64,000 nucleotides of DNA from Phoebastria nigripes (taxonomy: Eukaryota > Chordata > Aves > Procellariiformes > Diomedeidae). Under the pieces are notes generated by a model. The model saw nothing but the letters and a program-made list of their open reading frames with translations. It ran no database searches and was not told the origin of the DNA. How positions within the stretch are numbered: position 1 is the stretch's first letter; every line of letters begins with the position of its first letter. The stretch is from assembly GCA_035582835.1 (NCBI GenBank), contig JAYKAV010002541.1, positions 125,552 to 189,551 of the forward strand, written 5' to 3'. Positions 54,701 through 64,000 of the stretch are shown here, piece by piece. The position numbers and the translations under genes are program-made.

Positions 54701-57700
54701 TCGGATAGGGTGCTGATGTGGTGAAGAGGACAACAAATCTCATTTCAATTTCCAACTCTGCGCTTTTCTAAGTGGCAAGATAGAAAAAAACACAGAAAAG
54801 CGAATGACTTTCATTTTAAAAGAAACAATCTCTCCTAAAGGATTGGCTCATAAATCACAACCTTTTAAAAATGATCCACTGGCAGAAGCAGCATGAGAAA
54901 TTCCTGATTAGTTTCAGACAAAAAACACAGGGGGAATCCAGAAGGTGGATGCTCCCTGTCCTGGAGCGTGATTCTCTCTCCTGCTTGAGCCATACTCTCC
55001 CTTCTTTGCTTTATTTACTTATTTAATTATTAGTTATGTATTTAAATAGACTCCATCCAGATTCGGGGTTTTTTTGGGTTGGTTTGTTGTTTTTTTTTTA
55101 ATTAATAATAATAAATCTGCCTTGTCGTAGACCAAACACAGCAAGTCCCTGCTATCATCCACAGTCATGGAGATCACAGTCACGGAGAAGGGGGTCAAAA
55201 TTTGGGACCTGCATGACATCCAATTGCATTTGTAATTGCCACAGCAGCTCCATGTAGCCAGCCTGCTTTTACCACCAGGGTACACCCTGACACTGAGCTC
55301 CAAAGAGAAATGGGCACCTCGGGAATGGTGCAGCACTGCTCCGTCACAGACCGATTCCTGGCAAGAAACACACAGCACAGTCCCACCAGCCAGCACCACC
55401 TCCCCAGCCAGGAACAAACCTGGCTCTTTTCCTGGTGATCCAACTCCCAACATCGTCATTTTTTGTAATGCTTTTGTTTTCTGTTCCGTCTGGCAACAAG
55501 CAGCAGCAGCAGCACCGTAACATGCAATCTTGGCACACCTTAAGCAAGCTCATTCGTCCTGGCTGTTTTCAGCGATGGCAGGTGTCGGGATGTGCCGTGC
55601 TACACACCTTTGTTACCCCAAGCGAGCGCATTCAGCAAATTTTAGAAGCTATCTACAACGCTGCCTTTTGAAGGTGGCATTAATTATGATGAAAACAGCT
55701 CAAGAGCCAACAGCTCAAGATGCCAAACAGCATCACTGTTTGCTTTCTTTAAGAGGCACATGAAATAAATTAACCGTCAAGGTTTTGCAGGCTAGAAGAA
55801 ACCGTCAGGATCTTTTAGCCTGACCTTCTGCATAAGAGAGATACATTTCAGCAAAGATTCATCCCTCTTGCCAAGAAACTGAAGGCCACGCTAGAGCATT
55901 TCACATCGAAGAACCTTTAGGTCATCATTGCACATACAAGTCCAGGGGATCCTGGTTCCCCTGATGAGCCCTTTCTGTAGCCAACTACGTTCCCAGCTTT
56001 TGGAAGAAGACCAGCTACCATCTTCCCTTTCCAATCTCTTTCCTCTTGTAATTCAACTCTTTTTCCATTCTGTTTCAGACCAAGCATACCTTAAACATCT
56101 ATAATCTTTCAAACAAGCAGGAAAAAAGGATTGTGTGAAGAAACAGTCACAAGAGGTCCAGAGTAGCTTTATATAGGATGAAACAGGCACAAATTCATTA
56201 TTTTCCTTTTTTGCGCCAACTTTTAAAACTCCCTAAAATCACTCCTTCTGCCATCCTAAGAGACAGCTTACTGCAAAACCAGAGTTTCCTCAGTGCCTGG
56301 GAGGAATTTACCCTGTAAAACTTTTTTCCCTTTTAATTGTTAGAGCCAAGATGAACAAAACAAAATCTACAGACTCACTTTTTTCTTTCTCTGCTTTGAA
56401 ACTAGTTTGAACACACGTGCAAGTTTTCTTTAAAATAAGCAATTAAGTTTAATTAGGAAAGTCAAACAGGCAGGCTTCATTTTCCAGCATGAAATCAAGT
56501 ATCTTGCTACAGCTTGAGATCTAGAAGGAAAAAGGAAGGTTACACACAGCTGAAGTGAACCCTGATTTGCTAAGCCCCAACCCCCAAGACTGTGCCACAA
56601 CCAGGTCTACACTGGCTTCATCTACGCCCATCCATCAAAGGAGCCTTTGCAGCTGTGCCACCAGAGAATGTCTTGGTGAGACATTCTTGGTGAGAGCTCT
56701 TGATGAGCTCTGTCTCTGCAAGGGACTACATAAGCGTAACAGAAGTATCGGTGGTGGTTCTTCCATTATGGACAAACACATGCCTACAGACTGCCCAGGC
56801 CTAGGAGAGTATGGATGTGTCTGAGTCATCTTTGTGTGCAAGACCTCCTCCGTTCTTCAGGTGTTTGGCTGTAGCCCAGGAAGACCAGAGGAGATGTTCT
56901 TCCAGCACCAGGTAGGAGTCATGTCATGACCCGAAGCTGCAAGCAATGACTGCCCAGGGTAACACAATCCCATTATGGTGATTTTAACCAGTTGTGCATG
57001 TAGCCATCCCTCTCACCGCCACGCGCAGGTAACAACACCCTTGTTCCTGCATCGACACGCTCAGAGAAGCCACGCTTGAGATGAAAATGAGAGCACCCTC
57101 AAAGCAAACAAACAAAGCAACCAGCTGGGTTTGCAAGGCTTGTGAAACCTGCCATCTGATCAAATCGCTCCTCAGGCCGGCTGTGCAGGAGTTTGGTAGC
57201 CAGAGGGAGGGCTATGCTCTTTGAGTAAGGTGCCCCAAGGCTCAGCTGCAGGCATCAAGGCATTTAGGAGACAAATACATGTAGCACAACACATTGCCTA
57301 CAGCCACAGGGGGTAAAAGCAATGCCAGCACCTACCTCAACCACCTGGCAGGGTTTATGGCTCTGCCAGAGAATCCCGGTCACGGATGCCACGTGTTCCC
57401 TGACCTCAGTTTCCCTGCCCTCTTTCACACAGGCTTTCTAGCACACAGATGCTTTCAGGAAGACTCAGAGAAGCAACTGTTACAGTTGGCACAGTCCGAT
57501 CACACCAGGAGCATGAAACAGCCCCTCCAAGGAGCAGAAAATGCTCCACGTCCCTCAGGATGGATCGTAACTCCACATGGAGGGCAACAGCAGGGCATGC
57601 TTCTGGCTTGGAGCACAGCTGGTCCAAGTCACCCAGCCAGGGAGACACCCTGACACATCAAGGAGCCCCCTGCCTCCACTCCCAGCCCTCATGAAGGCAG

Positions 57701-60700
57701 AAAGGAGACTCTGAGCACTGCCAGGGAAGCATCCTTGCCCCCAGTACAAAGGGCTCTGCATGGCTGCTCCTCCATGAGCGGAAGGAGGCCCTAGCACTGC
57801 GGGTGGAAGATGCTGCGGGGATATATATTGCTGAGTTTGAGTGCACCACCCTTCTGGCCTGCCCAGTGACCTCTCCTCTGCAGGGGAAGGAATCGGGTCC
57901 TAGAGGACTTTCACAGCAGGCAACTTGGCGTTTCCTAAATGATCACTGCTCGACAGCATCCAGCTCTGCTGGGCCTTAACAACCCAACACCTCACATGGC
58001 AAATACAACCCCAAGCCACGGGCTGATAGGAGACACCAAGTGGCAGCAGCCACGAAAGAAAGTTCACAGGATCAAAGCTAAAGCACATCTTAGAGTCCTC
58101 TTTGATTTTAAAGGCAATAAAGCCCATCTGTGTACTCACTTGCTTGTGGACCTTTTCTTTCGTCTGACTCCAGCACGCATGCAGCATCACAGCAGGAATC
58201 CCAGCATTAAGGAGAACTAAAGCCTCTGTTCATCTCCTCCCTTTCCTTGAGAAACCTAATTTGTTCACCACTTGGTCAATTTAAAACCCTAGTTCTCTGG
58301 GCTAGCCAATCCTAAAAACATTGAAAATTCAATGTGAGAACAAAACAGAGGATGGGCCAACTCAACCACAGTCTCAACCTGGAGGCCATTGATGCCTGTG
58401 CATAAGCTTGACCATGGACCCTAAGAGCAAGTTCTCCTCCAAACACCCATCCCTTCTTCTCTCGACTTTTAAATCGAGGAGCTGGAGTCAAATCTGTTGT
58501 ACAATGCACAGTTCCAGGTAACAAAACTGACACACGCAATAAAGCAAATACAGGACACCCACAGAATGTGAAAGTATCCCTCCCCACTATGATCAGACAA
58601 GCTAATCCATTAGTTGCATTGAAAGGTAATAAGTTTTTCTTCCTTCATTTTCTCTTTTTTTTTTTTCGGTGATACACACAGCTGCAGATACTGAATGCAC
58701 ACAAAGTATCAGAAGCCTGGTTTTTTAATTGCTTAGCAGAGCTACTTCCTTCCCAGATGGACAGCTCGCTCTCATTCACATGTTTTGTAGGGCCTGCTGT
58801 CACCCTGCCTGCAAACCTGACTTCCAGGAGAGCGGCAAGGGGAATGCTGCCTAAGGCCAGGCGGCTCCCATACATCATGAGCGCACGTTAGGCAAGCTCC
58901 AATTACCTGCTTGCAGGCAAGGAGTCCTCCCTGAGAAACTGCAGCTTCAAGAGTTAACCTCAAAAGCAAAAAGACATTAGAGCCAAACTGAAAATGAGGA
59001 TTTCAGAGGCCCTTGCTATTAGCACCAAGAGAAGTTGCCCAGTTCCACCTGCAAGAGGAGCTCGCAACCCCAGATTTCCTATCCTATTCAACGTGAAGGA
59101 ACTGTGCCGAGACAGAATGAAGCTGACCGGGGAAACACCAGCCATCCTGGGCATGGACCTTGTTCTCACTTGAATATTGGGACTCAAGGCTGTACCTTGC
59201 AGTCCTGAAGGGCTTTTGCAAGTATGCACAGCATTCGAACCGGGACTTGCAAAGATCTGACAGCTTTTCAGAGTAAAAAAGTAAGTAGTTTTTCACCCGT
59301 GCTCCTGAAAGCCCACCTTTGAACAGAAAAGGAAGAAAAAAAGAACGGGAAGCACCTCCTAGTCAATCAATCCCTGCAGCAGACATCCCGATTGCAAATG
59401 GTTAACAGACCGCCACGCACACACTCACGGGGCTGTACCTGGACTGCTTTTTCGGCGGTGGTGGTGGTGGTGCAAACTCCACGCCATTGCTCTTGTCTTT
59501 AGGGAAATCAAAGGAGAAAGACAATGATTTGCTGATCCCAGTCTGGCTCTCTAGCATCGGGTCTTCATCCACAAGGTCGGCACCAGCTTTTCCATTCTCA
59601 GCTCCCACTGCCCATGGGTGGGTTAAAAGCTCCTGCTCCTCCTCCTGCTCCTGCTCCTCCTCCTCCTCCTCTATCCGGCACTGCTTGGTCCATGTTGGGG
59701 TGTAGTATTTCTGCCTCCTGTCATAGGATGAGCCCGCCAGGCCTCTGCTGGGCTCCTCCACAGGGACTCCATTGACATGAGTGCACGGAGAAGGGGACAC
59801 CCCAAAGGCACCTGTATCAGTATAGCTCCTTGGCAGCAGCTGAACACCAGCTCTGTCGTGGCTGTTGTCATCACCAAACCTCGCCACATGGGAGCTTACT
59901 GGGGGCACGCGGTTCCCCTCGCTGCCCAGCTGGCTGTTTTTGGACATCTTTGGGGGAATGGCTGGACTCTCAGTAACTGAGGTCTTGGCAGGAGCTGCTG
60001 GATGAAATCTTGGGCTGTTTTCACTTCCAGATGCTTGAAAAATCTCTCCAGGCTCAATGGCAGGTGATGAATTCCCAAAATCGGGGTGGGAAGTAGGGCT
60101 GATGCACGGCCACTGAACTCCCACCGCCGAGTCAGGGCTGCTGAGGAATATTGTCTTGTGATCATCCTCTGTGTGTGCGGTCATAATAGTTATCTTTGCC
60201 GCCACCTGGCCAGTGGAGTCCTGGTATTCCTTCTCAGCACCCAAAGCCCAGCCACCATCCCTCCACGTCCCGTCAGCTTGCTCCTTGCCAGTGCTGCGGG
60301 CCACCTTCTCCGCTTTTGCCTGTCCGCCGACGGCCTTCAGCTGTGCCTTCTTCCTCTTGGTGCTCTCGGCATAGATGGGATCACCGCGGGCTGGCTCGGT
60401 GAGGCGAGGGCGCTGCGGCTCCACCAGAGCCTGCTGAGGAGTGCTTGAACCCTCAGGCCGGGGGCCTCCGGTGGCAGAGGGCTCTCCAGGGAGAGGCGAG
60501 TCCTCGTCCTCCCAGGACAAAGCAAAAGCAGCTGCCTTGCTGCTCCCCGTGCTCTCAGGGAGGGCGGCAGGCTCGGCATGGAGAGCCAGCTTTTTCCTCT
60601 CTGAACACAGGGCATAGGGGAGAGGATCAACCTGGTCTTTCGTGATGCAGAAGGCCACGTTCACAGCTCTGCGCTCTTCTTCGCCGAACTTGACTGCCCT

Positions 60701-63012
60701 GCCACTTAGCCTGGGAATCTCAGGAGCATCCCGCTGCCTCCATCCGCAGGGAGCGGGGCTCTCCTTCTCGCACCAGGCACCCTTCCCCTCCACGCAACGC
60801 GGCTCCCGCGAGATCAGGCGCTCTCTGGGGCAGTCCATGATTGAACAGTACTCGCCCCCTTCGCTTTCGAAGCTGGAGGAGAAGCGACCACAGTCACCCT
60901 CTGAGGAGAGCGCTACTCCTTCTCTGGCTTGGGAAGAAGGGTTTCTGCTGGAGTTCGTGGTGCTTCTGTCCCCCAAGGCGGATGGATTAGGGCAGGGGGC
61001 CCGATGTGGCAGGGCAAACTTGTCTTTGGCTCTGTCCTCCTGCTTGCCCACCTCACCCACAAGCACCAGGCTGTGGATGGAGATATTTCTCTCCACTCGA
61101 CTCTCCAGGCTGCGCAGGCCCACCATGGAGTAGCTAGGAGGACAGCAAGACAAGCAGTCACTCGGCGGATTGTGAAGGAAGGGCTTTCTCACACCACCGT
61201 TGCCAAAATTGTCGAGGCAGATCCGCTGCGCATCTCCTGATTTCAGAAGGAGGTGTTTGCCAGAAACCATGCCCCAGCTGACCTGCACGGGCCAAAGAGA
61301 CAAGTGCACTGTCAGGATGTGCATATGCAAAATGAAAGAGAAATATTAAAAAAAAAAAAAAAAAAAAAGAAAAGAAAAAACCCAGCTCCACAGAAAAGTC
61401 CTCTGGCGTTCGCAGTCTGTTCTGCTCTGTGCTCACCCCACCAATAACTACCGCAAACCTTTTCTACTTAAATTACACTTGTCCTATTTCCTGGACCATT
61501 TGCGATCCTTGCATTACCAACAATGGCAATGCACTGAAATAAGGCATTCTCCTTTCTCTTTCTGCGGATTCACTGCCAGAAACGTGTCCAACCTGTCATC
61601 CTGTCTGTGAATCACCGTGTAATTAAAGATTCAGAGAGGGAAGGAATATTTGCACCTCTCTCTGCTTATTTTCATTTCATTTCACACTGCTGCTCTGGAG
61701 TCGCACACTCTGGAGCACAGACATGGACTATCACGGGTTATCCTGGGATAGCAGCTTGGCTACGCTCAGCAGTAGGGACTGGGGAGCAGGTGAGGAAATG
61801 TATCCGAAATCTCTTCATCTGGGGGAGACCTATCCTGCTGGCTAAGGGAGAGGAGGAGTGGGAGAGGCAGAGGGTAACATGTGCCTGTGAAGCGACCCCC
61901 AGCCCCAGGGTGGCAGAACCCGCTCCCATAGTGTAAAACTCAGCCTCGGGCCAAATCTGCGTGCACAGATCAAACCCCACCGACAACGGCAGCCTGCGCT
62001 CGTGTGCCCTTTATCCCTAGAGGAGAAGCAAGGGAGAGCAACGGAAGGCTAAGAACAGAGCCAGCGAGCCCTGATTCTCCTCTGGGGCAAGGGTGGGAGA
62101 TAAGAGCACACCTACGCCACGGGCAGGGTGACAGCAGCCCAGGCTTCACTCCGCATCGCTGCGACAGTGCTGATATCAACTCACCCACCCATCTCGATAG
62201 CAACTCACACCACCCGGGCTTGCCAGTTTGCGGGCAGGCAGCAGTGCTACACCCAGAGGGCACTACTGCTCTGGCAAAGGTTGGGAGCCCAAGGAGCTGG
62301 GCCCTTTCTTCCTCACCCACGAAGACCATGGATCCAGTTAGCACTGACTGCAACCAGACAGGACTTCTTTCCAGTATGTCTTCCCAGGAAAATAACTTTA
62401 ACCCGCATCCTCATTTAAAATCCAGAAGTTCCTAAACAAATAACGTATTTTTAAGCTCCTTTGCACATGCCTTGTGAGCAACATCTCATTCAGCTTCAGC
62501 CAAAGATACTCTGAGAAGCCAATATAAGGCTTAAAAACCTGAGTCAAGACCAGAAGGAAAAACAAAGGGAAGGAAACCGTTTTAACAGATATTCCTAGCA
62601 CTCCCAAGGAGAGGTAAGTAACGGGAAGTCATATTTTGACTGGATTAATCATTACCTGTGACAGGTCTGCATTCATATTCACATCCGCCCACATGTCAGA
62701 AACATCTGAGTTTATCATAGTTGGCTTCACAGCAATTGTTGGCTTTGAGAAGGGGGAAGTATTTACACCTTCNTCTTCCAATGCGGGGCTCTCAGTCTTG
62801 GTCCTAACTCCATTCGGGAGCACGCTACAAGCTCCCACGTCTGGGGGTGTTTGCAGCTGATGGGAACTCTTTGGGTTGAAGCAGTTTTTGCAGGAGCCGG
62901 GCTTCCAAACGTGTTCCACAAAGTCACTGCACGCAGACATCTTCAAATCCTCGTGGCTCAGACCGAGAGCCCTCTGCGTCTTCTGCACTGTCCTCTGCTG
63001 CTCATTTTGCAT
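41665..63012 (-). CDS. PRAG1: PRAG1 (pragmin / SGK223), PEAK-family pseudokinase scaffold, five coding exons
   Basis: A cytoplasmic and cytoskeletal scaffold that recruits CSK and modulates Src-family and Rho signalling; it dimerises with PEAK1-type relatives. Exons in transcript order: 62656-63012, 59439-61282, 50345-50502, 46184-46923, 41665-42702. Phases join perfectly (357+1844+158+740+1038 nt), giving 1378 codons plus TGA; the human protein is about 1400. All introns are GT-AG. The first exon starts at acceptor TTTTCCAG (63051), with an in-frame TAG just upstream of the chosen ATG at 63012; a second ATG (LK-MSACSDF) is also conserved and could be used. The C-terminal pseudokinase keeps the AVK lysine and HRDL but has SNF for DFG. 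Promoter and non-coding exons lie beyond the right edge. Confidence 0.95.
42703..46183 (-). other. PRAG1 intron 4
   Basis: Mixed-composition intron. It carries a MIR-like relic close to exon 4 and T runs near 43647 and 45260. A 95-codon frame at 42859-43146 has no recognisable domain. Confidence 0.6.
46055..46178 (+). mobile_element. MIR-like SINE relic
   Basis: The + strand reads CCCAGCTCTGCTATGGACC, CAGCCTTGG, CTCTTTGCCTCATCC and CAAATGGAAGATGGAGATAAG, then TACCTCCTGGG. This follows the MIR order (CCCGGCTCTGCC, TGACCTTGG, CTCAGTTTCCTCATC, AAAATGGGGATAA, TACCTACC). It begins 6 bases downstream of the PRAG1 exon 4 donor in transcript direction. Confidence 0.7.
46184..46923 (-). other. PRAG1: PRAG1 coding exon 4 (proline/serine-rich region, SHED helix and N-lobe start)
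   Basis: The first part has PPPLPQKKTVSR and SSPDGFFGG, then a serine-rich stretch (SSSQLSVSSQVSSGSSLQL). The end is highly conserved: NLLSNIDSKEGVYAKLGALY, SLRRLVAKCEDCF, NNWSLFKLACNKPCCDSGDA and STTYAVK, the N-terminal dimerisation helix and the first strands of the kinase fold, with the AVK lysine at the exon border. Confidence 0.9.
46924..50344 (-). other. PRAG1 intron 3
   Basis: Holds an A/G-rich tract at 47757-47800 (A11 then G9) and a T run near 49217. No gene or clear mobile element seen. Confidence 0.6.
50345..50502 (-). other. PRAG1: PRAG1 coding exon 3
   Basis: Encodes HALKMNSNNTELERIS, then SSAESLSPPFRSVHVSFTAG and STDSLDSDTQTGSDG, matching the human segment around SAESLSPSFRGVHVSFTTG. 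Acceptor CTCTCTAG at 50503, donor GTAAGT ending at 50339. Confidence 0.9.
50905..50975 (-). mobile_element. Short MIR-like fragment
   Basis: TCCTCCCATTTTACAAAAGGGCAGGTTGAGGCTG resembles the MIR segment CCATTTTACAGATGAGGAAACTGAGGC read from the - strand. Short, so tentative. Confidence 0.45.
51981..52006. repeat. (GA)n microsatellite
   Basis: About 12 GA units with one GTGA interruption, in PRAG1 intron 2. Confidence 0.9.
52375..52600 (-). promoter_or_regulatory. PRAG1: Candidate internal CpG-rich promoter / alternative first exon of PRAG1
   Basis: Roughly 18 CpG dinucleotides in about 200 bases within a CpG-poor intron. On the - strand the patch ends with GGGAATG|GTAAGGCAGC, a strong splice donor (GTAAGG at 52374-52369). 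A transcript starting here would splice to the exon at 50502 and could start translation at its conserved KMN methionine. Inferred only from composition and the donor. Confidence 0.4.
59439..61282 (-). other. PRAG1: PRAG1 coding exon 2 (large disordered scaffold exon)
   Basis: About 615 residues of low-complexity scaffold. Conserved islands are YSMVGL, GEYCSIMDCP (Tyr264), DPIYAESTKRKK (Tyr423), KTIFLSSPDSAVGVQWP, AIPPKMSK, QCRIEEEEEE and FSFDFPKDKS, ending in PPPPPPKKQS. DPIYA corresponds to the EPIYA tyrosine site that binds CSK in mammals. The exon ends AG|GTACAG, joining AG|GCACGC of the next exon. Confidence 0.9.
59631..59672 (-). repeat. PRAG1: Coding GAG/GAA-type trinucleotide repeat in PRAG1
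   Basis: TCC/TCCTGC units on the + strand encode a run of Glu and Gln (EEEEEEQEQEEEQE) in exon 2 after RQCRI. The tract is in frame and pure enough to be length-variable. Confidence 0.85.
61283..62655 (-). other. PRAG1 intron 1
   Basis: Intron between the first two coding exons. A 21-base A run at 61348-61368 reads as a T tract upstream of the exon 2 acceptor GTGCAG. Nothing else seen. Confidence 0.65.
62656..63012 (-). other. PRAG1: PRAG1 coding exon 1 (N terminus)
   Basis: 119 codons. The conserved block MSACSDFVEHVWKPGSCKNC, with its cysteines, is followed by a variable part and then FSKPTIAVKPTM, matching the human N terminus. An N at 62773 is the third base of a GAN codon (Asp or Glu). 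5' UTR of at least 38 bases (63013-63050) precedes it in the same exon. Confidence 0.9.
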
Positions 63013-63050
63013 TTGCTTCCCAGAGCCGCTCTTAAAGATCACCTAGTTAT

Positions 63051-64000
63051 CTGGAAAAGCACAACACTGTCTGATTAGTTTGGTTATGCCCAAAAATGGG
63101 AAGATTTTTAATAGGACAGGTGATAATTACACTTACTCTGCCTTCATCACAAAGGCTTATTGTTTACAAGGCTTTTTTCACAGCTTAGCTAAAGCCCACA
63201 CAATCACTTAAAAAGCCTCAACTTCTAAGCATAGCTCTGTAATAGAGAAGACATCAAGCAAGCAGCATTCCTATGTGATTTAATTCCCTGTTTAACGAGC
63301 ATGTATAACCAGCCTCGTGCAAGGTTTAGATCAAGGGTAAAGGAAAGAGGTCTTGGAAATAGCTGTTCACAGCCCCACAAGCCAGGCAGGAAAAATTCCT
63401 TCTCCAAAGTGGCATCCTCTCTCTGGAAAACAAAAAGGCCTGGAGATACAAGGACCGGAATCAGCGACTGTGTAACCAAGGGGACCGGCAACAACCTTCC
63501 TTCACCCAGAAGCACCACTGTGATTACTGCCGTGGTACACAAAGGCTTCTCTCCCACCCAGTGCAACAGAGAAAGGCAATCAGCAAGGCTGGGGCTGGCA
63601 CTGATTTGAGCAAGTGCCTGGCAGAAAGCTCTTATCTGGTTTGCCAGGAGCCACAAATAACAGTGTCAGCTCGCTGAAACGATTCATTGTCTACAAGGGG
63701 AGAAACGTTTTGCTCTTGGATTACTTATAGACAAGGATCCCTTCCCATCTTCCTTCCCCAGGAGGAAATGCCCCAGGAACAAGACATTCCTGCATTCCTG
63801 TGCCCCCCCTCCCCGCACAGCCAGGTCTGATTGCACTCAGCCAGTAGCTACCTGGAGCTAACAACTTTGGAGTTACTTCAGAGGAGGACTCCCACAAAGC
63901 TCAGTGGATTAGGGAAGAGAAGATCAGAAAACGCAACTAGATCAGGAAAATTGCAGCCGGCTGCTATGGGTGTCAGGGCACACAAGTCCCCCACATTGCT
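63051..64000 (-). other. PRAG1 upstream intron (right edge)
   Basis: Sequence upstream of acceptor TTTTCCAG at 63051, expected to be intron leading to non-coding exon(s) beyond the window. No exon or promoter recognised. Confidence 0.55.

Larger units (their letters stand above)
50503..59438 (-). other. PRAG1 intron 2 (8.9 kb)
   Basis: A long intron containing a MIR-like fragment (50905-50975), a GA microsatellite (51981-52006), a CpG-rich patch with a good donor site (52375-52600, listed separately) and ordinary unique sequence. An N is at 51957. The rest shows nothing I can support. Confidence 0.6.

Noticed and set aside
57395..57430. Possible further MIR fragment (GACCTCAGTTTCCCTGCCC)
   Set aside because: Only a short match with no flanking MIR order.

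Overview
The window is vertebrate nuclear DNA, almost certainly from a sauropsid (bird, crocodilian or turtle). The genes are split into GT-AG exons over kilobases, there is one decayed CR1 LINE 3' end, there are MIR-like SINE relics, and the encoded proteins are clear orthologues of human SH3D19, RPS3A, MBOAT4 and PRAG1. I cannot decide the order from sequence alone. Six isolated N bases suggest masked heterozygous calls in a diploid assembly.

Layout: (1) 1-21 kb, + strand, is the 3' half of SH3D19: 13 coding exons carrying a proline-rich linker and five SH3 domains, then a long 3' UTR. This part is AT-rich with ordinary introns. (2) 23.6-27.9 kb, - strand, is a complete six-exon RPS3A with a CpG-island TOP promoter and a C/D-box snoRNA (U73-type position) in its last intron. 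SH3D19 and RPS3A are convergent. (3) From about 27.3 kb the base composition becomes GC-rich. At 29.6-30.6 kb, + strand, lies a compact TATA-driven gene for a secreted RNase A family protein resembling angiogenin, with a non-coding first exon and one coding exon, flanked by G-rich and C-rich minisatellites in opposite orientation. (4) 31-36 kb is gene-poor: a CA-rich tract, a CR1 fragment and a MIR relic. (5) 36.1-38.3 kb, + strand, is a complete three-exon MBOAT4 (ghrelin O-acyltransferase, GOAT). (6) 41.4-63.05 kb, - strand, is the complete coding part of PRAG1 (pragmin/SGK223), a PEAK-family pseudokinase scaffold, in five coding exons; its upstream non-coding exons lie beyond the right edge.

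The genes do not form one pathway: an endocytic/ADAM-binding adaptor, a 40S ribosomal protein with its snoRNA, a secreted ribonuclease, a membrane acyltransferase and a Src/CSK-pathway scaffold. The arrangement joins genes that in human are split between 4q31 (SH3D19, RPS3A) and 8p (MBOAT4, PRAG1), with an RNase A gene between them. The observations most worth checking are an apparently non-canonical AT splice donor inside SH3D19, the RNase gene with its inverted minisatellite flanks, a CpG-rich candidate internal first exon in PRAG1, and a DPIYA variant of the pragmin EPIYA motif.
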